A DNA stretch of 53,336 nucleotides from Tissierella_A sp964489715 (GTDB lineage: Bacteria > Bacillota > Clostridia > Tissierellales > Tissierellaceae). Under the pieces are notes generated by a model. That model worked only from the letters and a program-made list of their open reading frames with translations. It had not been told where the DNA came from and did not search any database. The stretch is from positions 1 to 53,336 of the forward strand of contig CAZBAK010000008.1 in NCBI GenBank assembly GCA_964489715.1. The letters are read 5' to 3'. Positions within the stretch are counted from its first letter, which is position 1, and each line of letters begins with the position of its first letter. This document shows, piece by piece, positions 34,790 to 42,464 of this stretch. Made by a program: the position numbers and the translations under genes.

Positions 34790-35317
34790 ATGATTTGTTA
34801 TTGGGATAAGATGGATTCACCAATAGGGACTATTTATTTAGCAGCTACTGATGAAGGGCTTGTATATTGTGCCAATGCTAGAGAAGATGGCTCAGAAATG
34901 AAAGACTGGCTGGAAAAATACTTGCCAGACCATAGATTAGAAAAAGGCAGTAATAGTATCTTAAATATGGCTAAAGAAGAATTAAAAGCTTATTTTTCAG
35001 GAGAAAGTAAGAGTTTAAATAATGTGCCCTTAAAATTAATTGGGACACCCTTTAGGATAAAGGTATGGAATGCTTTAGGGAGCATACCCTACGGTGAAAC
35101 ACGTAGTTATGGAGAAATAGCCCATGAAATAGGAAATCCTAAGGCATCCAGAGCAGTTGGACAGGCCAATCACCATAACCCTATTTCATACTTTATACCT
35201 TGACATAGGGTAATAGGTGCCAGTGGTGCCTTAGTAGGCTTTGGTGGAGGTTTAGATGCTAAAAGTTGGCTATTGAATTTAGAAGATATTGAATATAAGG
35301 ATAAGAAGAAAAAATAA
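34790..35317 (+). CDS. Methylated-DNA--protein methyltransferase with predicted selenocysteine-138
   Basis: A 175-residue protein read through an in-frame TGA (35201-35203). Before it: IGTIYLAATDEGLVY, RIKVWNALGSIPYGETRSYG, SRAVGQANHHNPISYFIP. After it: HRVIGASGALVGFGGGLDAK, then WLLN and a lysine-rich tail. Together this is a complete O6-methylguanine-DNA methyltransferase, with the TGA exactly replacing the catalytic Cys of P-C-H-R-V. This suicidal enzyme accepts the alkyl group on that residue. A SECIS-like hairpin follows. The ATG at 34790 has AGGAGGTG 5-8 nt before; a GTG at 34781 lies inside that site. Read to the TGA only, the protein would be 137 residues with no active site. It follows the FetAB-type genes closely. 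Confidence 0.9.
35201..35231 (+). other. Predicted bacterial SECIS element of the MGMT gene
   Basis: The TGA is followed by 11 nt, then AGGTGCC (35215-35221), loop AGT (35222-35224) and GGTGCCT (35225-35231), a 7-bp stem with two G-T pairs. The loop starts 18 nt after the TGA, the same distance as in the flavoprotein gene, and has G in its second position. Confidence 0.75.
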
Positions 35318-35364
35318 ATGATCCTCCTATGCTATTTGTTCTACATAGCATAGGAGGATCATTT
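35316..35364. terminator. Bidirectional terminator
   Basis: A 20-bp stem, 35316-35335 with 35345-35364, between the MGMT gene and the convergent monooxygenase gene. Confidence 0.85.
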
Positions 35365-35392
35365 TATTATATATAATAAAATTTATCAGGGA

Positions 35393-36493
35393 TTAATATC
35401 TTGCAAATTCACGACTAAATGGACGTCCAGATTCAACCATTTCTTGCATTTTTTCTAGTCTTAAAGCTTCATACTCTTTAAGGGCTTTATTAGCTTGAGG
35501 GCCTTGAAGACCTTGACCTAGAGATTCGTTAAGAGCAGCAGCATCTTTTAAAGAATCATTAAATCCACTTGTTGTGATAGGGGAGGGAACATGAGCTGCA
35601 TCACCTACCATAGTAAATCTACCTCGGACTAGCTTTCTTGGAATATATTCTTTTATTGGAACACCTATAAAAGAACGAGAAGTGATAGCATGTAAAATCG
35701 CTGTGGCCCATGGTTCAGGCCAATCTTTTCTAGCTTGATTAGCCAGTATCTTTAGATCTTCCTGTCCTATATCACTTCCCTGAATTGAGTGGTGTACAAA
35801 CTTTCCCCTTACAGCTCCCATTCTATAGAGCAGGTCTGTCTGAGTATTATCGTACCAAGTACATGCAATCTTCATCTTATTATCTTCAGTTTCTATGACA
35901 GATCCAAACAAAAAGCCTTCATTACTATTATAAATTTTTACCTGTTCTTTATTAGGATCTGGTCTCTTGTCTTCTTCAAGTTCTTCTCTAACAAAAGTTG
36001 CCATCCATACAAGATAACCAGCAAACTCAGCATGGGGATGATGAGGGTCTATTTCCTTACGCACCAGACTACGATGACCGTCTGCACCTATTAAAATATC
36101 TGCTTGAAATAGGTGGCCTTTTTCTGTTTTAGCCCAGGCAGATTTTTCATCTTGCCCAATGGAAATTACTCGGGAATCATAATTAAGAGTGATAGTAGCA
36201 GTTTTCATAGCTTCCTTTCTCAATCTCTCTTCAATAGAAGACCATAGTTGAACAGAAGTTTTACCTTCTGATATTATATCTTTTAATTTTTTCTCCATCC
36301 TTCCCTGCTTATCTGAATAGCCCTCTACTTTTAAGGATGCACCTGAACTCATAGCTTGTTTGGATTTTTCTAAGACTGTTACCCTAATCCCCTCTTCTGA
36401 AAGAGCAAGAGCAGTCATTAAACCGGAAAGGGAAGCTCCGATAATAATTGCAGAACCTTTTTCTTTAATATTGCTTTCTTTTAATTGGACCAA
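35393..36493 (-). CDS. FAD-dependent monooxygenase/hydroxylase-like protein
   Basis: A 366-residue flavoprotein of the aromatic hydroxylase group. FAD fold AIIIGASLSGLMTALALSEE near residue 15, NAD(P)H/FAD motif LIGADGHRSLVRKEI near 135, and FTMVGDAAHVPSPITTSGFN near 295. Such enzymes insert oxygen into aromatic or polyketide substrates; in an anaerobe a different use, for example quinone or flavin detoxification, is possible. The start is a TTG at 36493 with GAGGAG 7-8 nt upstream; no ATG fits the frame. It faces the RIC-like gene across a shared region with an FNR-like box. Confidence 0.82.
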   Translation of the reverse strand: MVQLKESNIKEKGSAIIIGASLSGLMTALALSEEGIRVTVLEKSKQAMSSGASLKVEGYSDKQGRMEKKLKDIISEGKTSVQLWSSIEERLRKEAMKTATITLNYDSRVISIGQDEKSAWAKTEKGHLFQADILIGADGHRSLVRKEIDPHHPHAEFAGYLVWMATFVREELEEDKRPDPNKEQVKIYNSNEGFLFGSVIETEDNKMKIACTWYDNTQTDLLYRMGAVRGKFVHHSIQGSDIGQEDLKILANQARKDWPEPWATAILHAITSRSFIGVPIKEYIPRKLVRGRFTMVGDAAHVPSPITTSGFNDSLKDAAALNESLGQGLQGPQANKALKEYEALRLEKMQEMVESGRPFSREFARY

Positions 36494-36644
36494 ATCATCA
36501 CTCCTCTTTATGCTTATATTATTTATATAATGGGTAAAATATATAAATAATATACAAATAATTTAATAAATCTATTCCCTAGTTTACACAAATTACAAGC
36601 TGAATGCAATAATAAAGGATTATAATAAAATTTCATCTTAAAAT

Positions 36645-36686
36645 TTGATGTAGGTCAATTTTTATTTCTTAAAATCATGCTATGAT
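36645..36686 (+). promoter_or_regulatory. FNR/HcpR-type palindrome and -10 box of the metal operon
   Basis: TTGAT (36645-36649), 4 nt, GTCAA (36654-36658) matches the TTGAC/T-N4-G/ATCAA pattern of the CRP/FNR superfamily, including the nitrosative regulator HcpR, with one substitution between the arms. The -10 box TATGAT at 36681-36686 would give a start near 36693, placing the palindrome centre at about -41.5, the class II activator position. No good -35 is seen, as expected for an activated promoter. Confidence 0.6.
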
Positions 36687-36728
36687 AGATATGAAGTCAA
36701 AAAAAGAGAATAAAGGAGAGAATATATA

Positions 36729-37022
36729 ATGAAAAATTTTGAGCAGGTAAAGGAAAAAAACATAAAGACTTTAGAGCAATATGTTCCAGTAGTAGAGAGG
36801 GTTCATGGTAAAGAGCATCCAGAATTTCATGATGTACGCAGATTGTTTGATAAGATCAATGAAAAATTAAAGGACTCAGGGGAAGAAAAAGTAGAATTAG
36901 AGGATGAATTCCAAGAATTAAGAAAAGTAACTGATAACTATAAAGTGCCTTGTGATACTTGTGAAAGTTATGAGGCAGTATATGAAATGTTAGCCCAGTT
37001 AGATAAGGCATACTTTAGTTAG
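36729..37022 (+). CDS. Short RIC-like (YtfE/ScdA, hemerythrin-type) protein
   Basis: A 97-residue helical protein. YVPVVERVHGKEHPEFHDVR (residues 19-38) matches the repeated VARVHG-x-HPE motif of the iron-sulfur repair proteins YtfE and ScdA, and the C-terminal half (EEKVELEDEFQELRKVTDNY, then VPCDTCESYEAVYEMLAQLD) follows the same family. It lacks the family's first His-bearing helix and the terminal H-x-x-H helix that bind the di-iron centre, so it may bind one metal, or act as a partner, with CDTC as extra ligands. It starts after AAGGAGAG, opens an operon with a heavy-metal ATPase, and is preceded by an FNR/HcpR-like site. Confidence 0.65.
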   Translation: MKNFEQVKEKNIKTLEQYVPVVERVHGKEHPEFHDVRRLFDKINEKLKDSGEEKVELEDEFQELRKVTDNYKVPCDTCESYEAVYEMLAQLDKAYFS

Positions 37023-37075
37023 ATCCATAAAGAATCTTACTAATATAAATAGCTTTTATAGGAAGGTGAAAATTA

Positions 37076-38926
37076 TTGCAAAGATTTATTTTTAAAAATA
37101 AAAATAAAATTATGCTCACAAGTGGTATCTTGATAGCTATTGCTTTTTTAAGTAAGTGGTTTTTAGGAAATATGGCAATTTTTGAAGGGGCATTGATAAT
37201 AGCTTCTATATTAGGTGTAACACCTATAGCCATTCAAGCATACCAGGCATTAAGAGTAAAGGTAGTAAGTATTGATGTATTAGTTACTGTAGCTGTTGGT
37301 GGAGCATTTTTAATAAGAAATTTTGAAGAGTCTGCAATTGTTACATTCTTATTTTTATTTGGTGCTTATTTAGAACTTCGTACACTTAATAAGACCAGGT
37401 CTGCCATAAAGGAATTGACAGAAATGGCCCCAGAACGTGCAGAAAAGCAGATGGAAGATGGAAGTTTTCAAGAAGTTGATATATTTGAAGTTGATGAAGG
37501 AGATATATTACTTGTAAAGACAGGAGCAAAGGTTCCAGTAGATGGTAAAGTCATAATGGGAGAAGGACACATAAACGAAGCCAGTATCACAGGTGAATCC
37601 TTAGCGGTTGGAAAAGAAGAAGGATCAGAAGTTTTTGCAGGTACCATACTAGAAAATGGTACTATTCAAATAGTAGCAGATCGTGTAGGAGAAGATACCA
37701 CATTTGGAAAGATCATTGAAATGGTTGAAGATGCACAAGATTCTAAATCTGAAGCAGAAAGATTTATAGATCGTTTTTCTAAATACTATACACCTGCAGT
37801 TTTAGTCCTATCATTTATTGTGTGGTTAATATCGAGAAATATTGAACTGGCTATTACCATATTGGTATTAGGTTGTCCTGGTGCCCTTGTAATAGGTGTA
37901 CCAGTATCAAATGTTGCAGGAATTGGAAATGGAGCAAAACATGGAGTATTGCTAAAGGGTAGTGAGGTTATCCATGACTTTAGTAGGACCTATACCATGA
38001 TATTTGACAAGACAGGAACACTTACAGTTGGAAATCCAGCTGTATCCCAGACAAAGTTTTATACAGAAAACAGAGATAGGGTGCTGGGATATCTTGCCAG
38101 TATTGAAAGTGAGTCAGATCATCCATTGGCTAAGGCTGTTTTAGAAGAAATTGGTCAAACAAACTTTTCGCCAGTTGAAAATACAGAAGTAGTTAAGGGC
38201 GGAGGAATTATAGCAAATATAGATGGTCACAGGGTAGCTGTTGGTAATGTGGCATTGATGGAAGAAGAAAACGCTATATTCACTGAGCAGGCAAGGGAAG
38301 ATGTAAAAGATTTTGAAAAGGCAGGAAATTCCTTAGTAATAACAGCTATAGATGGACAAGTAAAAGTTTTAATGGGTGTCCGTGACCAAATCCGTCCTGG
38401 AGCTAAGGAAGATCTGGAAAAATTAAGAAAGCTAGGAGTTACAGACTTGATCATGCTTTCTGGTGACAACCAAGGTACTGTAGATGTAGTTAGTCAAGAA
38501 CTTGGCCTAAGTCAAGCCTATGGAAATATGCTGCCTGAAGATAAGGCAGAATATGTTAAAAAGTTAAAAAGTGAAGGTAAAATAGTAGCCTTTGTTGGAG
38601 ATGGGATTAACGATAGTCCTTCCCTAGCCCTTGCAGATATTGGTATTGCCATGGGAAGCGGTACAGATGTAGCTATTGAAACATCTGATATTGTTTTGAT
38701 GAATTCAGATTTTAGCCGCCTGCCCTATGCAGTAGGACTTACAAAAGCTACAGCTAGAAATATGTTTCAAAATATAGTTATTGCAGTAGGAGTAGTTCTC
38801 TTATTATTGTCAGCAGTATTCTTCAGTGACTGGATGAATATGTCAATAGGTATGCTAGTCCATGAAGGTAGTATACTAGTAGTTATACTGAATGGTATGA
38901 GATTAATAGGGTATAAATCAAAATAA
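37076..38926 (+). CDS. Heavy-metal translocating P1B-type ATPase with a CPG motif
   Basis: A 616-residue P-type ATPase without an N-terminal metal-binding domain. Residues 95-235 form the actuator domain with ITGES; DKTGT begins at Asp311 and is phosphorylated; SDHPLAKAV is the P1B HP motif near 344; GDGINDSPSLA is near 507. The membrane motif is GCPGAL (Cys267-Gly269) where CPC, CPH or SPC is usual, so the metal differs from common copper or zinc exporters. P1B-6 types, including iron-handling FezB of ferrosomes, are a possible match, which I cannot prove. The start is a TTG at 37076 after GGAAGGTG. It follows the RIC-like gene by 53 nt. Confidence 0.82.
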   Translation: MQRFIFKNKNKIMLTSGILIAIAFLSKWFLGNMAIFEGALIIASILGVTPIAIQAYQALRVKVVSIDVLVTVAVGGAFLIRNFEESAIVTFLFLFGAYLELRTLNKTRSAIKELTEMAPERAEKQMEDGSFQEVDIFEVDEGDILLVKTGAKVPVDGKVIMGEGHINEASITGESLAVGKEEGSEVFAGTILENGTIQIVADRVGEDTTFGKIIEMVEDAQDSKSEAERFIDRFSKYYTPAVLVLSFIVWLISRNIELAITILVLGCPGALVIGVPVSNVAGIGNGAKHGVLLKGSEVIHDFSRTYTMIFDKTGTLTVGNPAVSQTKFYTENRDRVLGYLASIESESDHPLAKAVLEEIGQTNFSPVENTEVVKGGGIIANIDGHRVAVGNVALMEEENAIFTEQAREDVKDFEKAGNSLVITAIDGQVKVLMGVRDQIRPGAKEDLEKLRKLGVTDLIMLSGDNQGTVDVVSQELGLSQAYGNMLPEDKAEYVKKLKSEGKIVAFVGDGINDSPSLALADIGIAMGSGTDVAIETSDIVLMNSDFSRLPYAVGLTKATARNMFQNIVIAVGVVLLLLSAVFFSDWMNMSIGMLVHEGSILVVILNGMRLIGYKSK

Positions 38927-38945
38927 ATAGAGGAGGAGATTGATC

Positions 38946-39173
38946 ATGAAACAAGCAACAATTCAATTAGAAACTTTAACATGTCCATCATGTACTCAAA
39001 AAGTTGAGGCAGCAGTAGGTGGAGTAGAGGGAGTAGATAAAGATACAATAAAGGTAATGTTTAACTCCAGTAGAGTAAGATTTGACTTTGATGAAGAAAA
39101 AAGTTCAATTGAAAAATTTGAAGAGGCAATTGACAGAGTTGGATATGATGTTAAAAATTCTAGAGTAAAATAA
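38946..39173 (+). CDS. Heavy-metal-associated domain protein (CopZ-like)
   Basis: A 75-residue single HMA domain. The metal-binding CxxC is in LTCPSCTQKVEAAVGGVEGV (Cys14, Cys17), with a short beta-alpha-beta fold after it. It would pass a metal ion to the ATPase encoded just before it, which itself lacks such a domain. The ATG at 38946 has AGGAGGAGAT upstream; a TTG at 38940 is too close. It ends the three-gene unit and a terminator follows. Confidence 0.85.
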   Translation: MKQATIQLETLTCPSCTQKVEAAVGGVEGVDKDTIKVMFNSSRVRFDFDEEKSSIEKFEEAIDRVGYDVKNSRVK

Positions 39174-39190
39174 TAAAAGAATAATAAAGT

Positions 39191-39238
39191 TATATAAGAA
39201 TCCCTGATTTATTAATTTAAATCAGGGATTCTTATATA
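39191..39238 (+). terminator. Terminator of the metal operon
   Basis: A 20-bp stem, 39191-39210 with 39219-39238, around an 8-nt A/T loop. Confidence 0.8.
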
Positions 39239-39325
39239 TAAACTTAAAGGAAGCTTAAAGATAAATTTGTAAAAGCCTAAAAAAAGTGGGAAAATAGATA
39301 CATAATACAAAGGAGGAGGCAGATT

Positions 39326-40960
39326 ATGAAGAAATTTATAAGAGGATTAACTCTAGTTTTACTAGTATTAATTTTAGGAAGTTCAAATTCAATTGCTAGT
39401 GATATTTCTAGGGTAAAGAGAGTGGCAGGAAAGTCTAGGGTAGAGACTTCCATAGACTTGAGTAGAGAAGCTTATGGTGAAGCTAAAAATGTAGTTTTAG
39501 TAGGCTATAAGGGTGAAGTAGATGCTCTTACTGCTTCCCTATTTGCAGAACTTAAAGAAGCACCAATATTGTTTGTAGATGAAAAATCAGTAACTAGTGT
39601 TAAAAAGAGATTAGTAGAGCTAAAGACAGAAAAAGTGTATGTAGTAGGAGGAGAGGGAGTTTTCTCTAAAAAACTTTTTAACTATTTTGGACTCTATAAT
39701 CCTAGGAGGATCCAGGGAAGAGATAGATATAAAACTGCAATAGAACTTGCCAAAGAATCAGTTGGAAATAAAGTGGAAGAAGTCTTTCTAGCCCGAGGTG
39801 ATGGGCTTCTAGCAGATGGTCTAGCTATAGGTCCTATTTCTGCTAGGGATAAAAAACCACTTTTTTTAACAGAGAAGGAGAGTTTGCCAAAGGAAAGCTT
39901 GGAAGCCTTAAAAAGCATGGAGATTAAAAAGGTTAATATAGTAGGAGGAAGGGGAGCAGTTTCAGGGACTGTTGAAAAACAATTAAAAGACTTAAAGATT
40001 GAAGTAGACAGAACATCTGGTGAGACCAGGGAACTTACAGCTCTAGCTATCTCAGATAAGTACAATAAGGATCCTGATAATATCATAATAGCCAATGGCT
40101 GGAACTACCCTGATGCAACACTTGCAGGTTATTTTGCTGGAAAGAAGAACTCCATACTTCTATTTAGTGGAAAGAATAAGATCTCTAAAGATACATTGGC
40201 TTATATAGAAGAAAAGAAAAAGAATATCTATCTATTAGGTGGAGTTAATGCCATAGAAGAAGGAGTTATAGATAAAATAATATCAGCTAGTAGAACAGCC
40301 CTAGTTTCAAATAGTGTAGAGCTTAGGAATGCCTTGCTAGAGATTTCTACTGAGATTATTAAGCCAATTAAAGATATTTCACTAGAAAGTTCCCTGATAA
40401 TTGATAGGCCTATTAGGATAGAAGGAAACAATAAAAAGATTATAGCACCTTATATAGATCCTGAAGCAGAATATGATATGTCAATGAAGGATTATCATGG
40501 AATAATAATTACAAGTGATAATGTAATTATTAACAATTTGATTGTGGAGAAGGCCAACTATGCTAATATTATCTTTTCTGGAGCTAAAAATTGCCAATTA
40601 AACAAGGTTACCCTACAAAAGGCCAAAAGCATGGGCTGTCAAATCTCCTCATCTGAAGTAAGGGTTAAGGACATAAAGACTCTTGAAAATGGTGGAGTTG
40701 GTATAGTTGTATCTGGTAGCAGGCCTCCAAATCCAGATCTAGATCCAAAGGCGATTGTAAGTGGTAAAAATATCCATAAAAGTCCAGAGGGTAAATTGAC
40801 GGCTTTTATTGAAATTTGGGGTAAATTTACTAATGATGGCTGGGTAGAAGCAGAGGGATATAAAGAGTTTGGGGAAGAGGGGCCTGAGCCTTCCAGCTTT
40901 GATGATACCTATTATTTCTATCTTCCTGAAGAATATAAGAAATGGATGAAAGAGAAATAA
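39326..40960 (+). CDS. Cell-wall binding repeat (CWB2) surface protein with beta-helix domain
   Basis: A 544-residue secreted protein. A signal peptide (residues 1-24, cleavage after IAS) is followed by three CWB2 repeats at about 28-120, 125-225 and 228-325, each with the wording RVAGKSRVETS, ALTASLFAELKEAPILF, KVYVVGGEGVFS. CWB2 repeats hold clostridial S-layer and adhesin proteins to wall polymers. Residues 330-480 form a right-handed beta-helix (IIDRPIRIEGNNKKI, GIIITSDNVIINNLIVEKAN), like pectate lyase-fold proteins, and may bind or cleave a polysaccharide. The last 60 residues are acidic. A strong AGGAGGAGG site precedes the ATG. Confidence 0.87.
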   Translation: MKKFIRGLTLVLLVLILGSSNSIASDISRVKRVAGKSRVETSIDLSREAYGEAKNVVLVGYKGEVDALTASLFAELKEAPILFVDEKSVTSVKKRLVELKTEKVYVVGGEGVFSKKLFNYFGLYNPRRIQGRDRYKTAIELAKESVGNKVEEVFLARGDGLLADGLAIGPISARDKKPLFLTEKESLPKESLEALKSMEIKKVNIVGGRGAVSGTVEKQLKDLKIEVDRTSGETRELTALAISDKYNKDPDNIIIANGWNYPDATLAGYFAGKKNSILLFSGKNKISKDTLAYIEEKKKNIYLLGGVNAIEEGVIDKIISASRTALVSNSVELRNALLEISTEIIKPIKDISLESSLIIDRPIRIEGNNKKIIAPYIDPEAEYDMSMKDYHGIIITSDNVIINNLIVEKANYANIIFSGAKNCQLNKVTLQKAKSMGCQISSSEVRVKDIKTLENGGVGIVVSGSRPPNPDLDPKAIVSGKNIHKSPEGKLTAFIEIWGKFTNDGWVEAEGYKEFGEEGPEPSSFDDTYYFYLPEEYKKWMKEK

Positions 40961-40993
40961 GAGCTCTTAAATTTATATAAAGTCAAAAAAATT

Positions 40994-41290
40994 CTATCTA
41001 TAATTATCCAATCGCCTACTATTGACCTTACCTCTGATTATAAAGTAGGTCAATCTTCCATCATAGCTGCCTCTATTGGCCAATTTTTCCTTGCAGTTTA
41101 CACAATAGAGGTGGCTTTTATTATTTGATAGTTCAAACTCACTTTCTATTATTCTATGCTCTTGAAGCTTTATAAGATTACCATTTCCACCTTTTTCATA
41201 TATAAGTATAGGTGCTTTACAAAGTCCACAAATTACTCTTAGGGGAAAGGTGTTTTTGTTTTTCTTATAGGAAAAGTTTTTAAATTTCAT
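40994..41290 (-). CDS. Small protein with two CxxC pairs (zinc ribbon)
   Basis: A 98-residue protein that I do not recognise. RVICGLCKAPILIYEKGGN and LYCVNCKEKLANRGSYDGR each carry a Cys-x2-Cys, so a zinc ribbon is likely, and the tail (YFIIRGKVNSRRLDNYR) is basic, so nucleic acid binding is possible. The start is the ATG at 41290 after GGGAGG with 7-nt spacing; an earlier in-frame ATG at 41329 lacks a ribosome site. It converges on the CWB2 gene with 33 nt between them and no terminator visible. Confidence 0.6.
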   Translation of the reverse strand: MKFKNFSYKKNKNTFPLRVICGLCKAPILIYEKGGNGNLIKLQEHRIIESEFELSNNKSHLYCVNCKEKLANRGSYDGRLTYFIIRGKVNSRRLDNYR

Positions 41291-41409
41291 AGGTTTACCT
41301 CCCATATTGTTTATATAAAATTGTATCAAGAGAGATCTATAAATGCAAGATAGTAGAAATAGGAATTAAGAAATATTTCTATTAAAATATTTTCATAAGA
41401 TTGCCACTA

Positions 41410-41438
41410 TTGAAAACCTTTGCATAATACATTATAAT
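41410..41438 (+). promoter_or_regulatory. Promoter of the MDR dehydrogenase gene
   Basis: TTGAAA (41410-41415), a 17-nt spacer and TATAAT (41433-41438), 35 nt before the ATG. Confidence 0.6.
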
Positions 41439-41472
41439 AGAGTTAGGACTATTATAAGGAAGGGGGAAAGTT

Positions 41473-42402
41473 ATGAAAGCTTTATATTATGATAATGGTC
41501 TCAAATATGTGGAGGATTATCCTAGACCAACTCCTGCTAGAGATGAATCTTTAGTCCAAATTATCCTCAGTGCCATATGTAATACAGATAAGGAGATATT
41601 AAGAGGCTACAGACCAGACTTTAAGGGAGTATTAGGACATGAGTTTGTAGGTAGAGTAGTAGAATCAGAAGATCCAAATCTCCTAGGTAAAAGGGTAGTT
41701 GGTGAGATAAATGAAAATTGTGGCCAGTGCTTATATTGTAAAACTGCTAGGCCTACACACTGTAGCTCAAGAAAGGTAGTTGGAATTTCAGGAAAAGATG
41801 GAAGTTTCAGTGAATTTTTATCAATGAAAAATCATTTACTCCATATAGTACCTGAAGAACTCTCTTCAGAAAAGGCAATCTTCACAGAGCCACTTGCAGC
41901 AGCCTTGGAGATTAAAGAAGAATTTCATATTAAACCTTCTACTAAGGTTGGAATTATAGGAGATGGAAGGCTGGCTTTTATGATAGCTCAAGTAGTATAT
42001 CTAAGCGGAGCTGACCTAACTATAATTGGAAAACATGAAGATAAACTAAAATTATTTAGTGCTTTTGGAAAGACTACTACAAATCCAGAGGAAACTTATG
42101 AATTGGTTATTGATGCTACAGGATCTCCTAGTGGCATATTAACTGCACAAAAGTTAGTTCGTAGCAAGGGAACTATTGTTATTAAGACTACCTATGCAGG
42201 GAAAGTAGAGATAAATATGAGTGATTTTGTAGTAAATGAAATAACGGTTAAAGGTAGTAGATGTGGGCCATTCCAGCCAGCTCTCAATCTCTTGAACTTA
42301 GGCTTAATTCAATTTCCAGATATTGACTTGTATGAGCTAAAAGATTTTGAAAAAGCATTTCAATCTAGATCATTTAAATCAGGTTTTAGAATATCTGATT
42401 AA
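41473..42402 (+). CDS. Zinc-type alcohol dehydrogenase (MDR family)
   Basis: A 309-residue medium-chain dehydrogenase. GHEFVGRVVES near 56 is the zinc and GroES-fold signature, and the structural zinc motif GQCLYCKTARPTHCSS near 82-97 holds four cysteines (C-x2-C-x7-C pattern plus one before). The Rossmann segment is VGIIGDGRLAFMIAQVV near 158. Related proteins oxidise polyols or alcohols; the substrate is unknown. It is shorter than most family members because the C-terminal catalytic loop is reduced. A GAAGGGGG site precedes the ATG. It is followed by a short inverted repeat and the nucleoside transporter operon. Confidence 0.8.
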   Translation: MKALYYDNGLKYVEDYPRPTPARDESLVQIILSAICNTDKEILRGYRPDFKGVLGHEFVGRVVESEDPNLLGKRVVGEINENCGQCLYCKTARPTHCSSRKVVGISGKDGSFSEFLSMKNHLLHIVPEELSSEKAIFTEPLAAALEIKEEFHIKPSTKVGIIGDGRLAFMIAQVVYLSGADLTIIGKHEDKLKLFSAFGKTTTNPEETYELVIDATGSPSGILTAQKLVRSKGTIVIKTTYAGKVEINMSDFVVNEITVKGSRCGPFQPALNLLNLGLIQFPDIDLYELKDFEKAFQSRSFKSGFRISD

Positions 42403-42420
42403 ATTATAATTATGTTTACA

Positions 42421-42440
42421 ATAATCAATAGCTTGATTAT
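42421..42440 (+). promoter_or_regulatory. Inverted repeat before the nucleoside-salvage operon
   Basis: ATAATCAA and TTGATTAT (42421-42428, 42433-42440) around TAGC. It has no T tract, so it is more likely an operator or leader hairpin than a terminator. Confidence 0.35.
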
Positions 42441-42464
42441 CTAAAATAAAATAGGGGGTAAAAC

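Noticed and set aside
35201..35203. TGA reassigned to Trp or Gly in a variant genetic code
   Set aside because: TGA ends other intact genes here (the sigma factor at 8748, the YdaT-like gene at 11033, the ABC ATPase at 45259), TGG is used for Trp throughout, and both in-frame TGAs sit at conserved cysteines.
38946..39173. Selenocysteine or a missing cysteine in the CopZ-like protein or the ATPase
   Set aside because: CPSC in the CopZ-like protein has both cysteines, and the ATPase motif has a normal GGT glycine codon, not TGA.
42421..42440. A terminator for the MDR dehydrogenase
   Set aside because: The 8-bp stem is not followed by a T tract.
42403..42464. A purine or SAM riboswitch before the nucleoside operon
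   Set aside because: Only about 60 nt lie between the genes, too short for either aptamer, and no known core sequence is visible.
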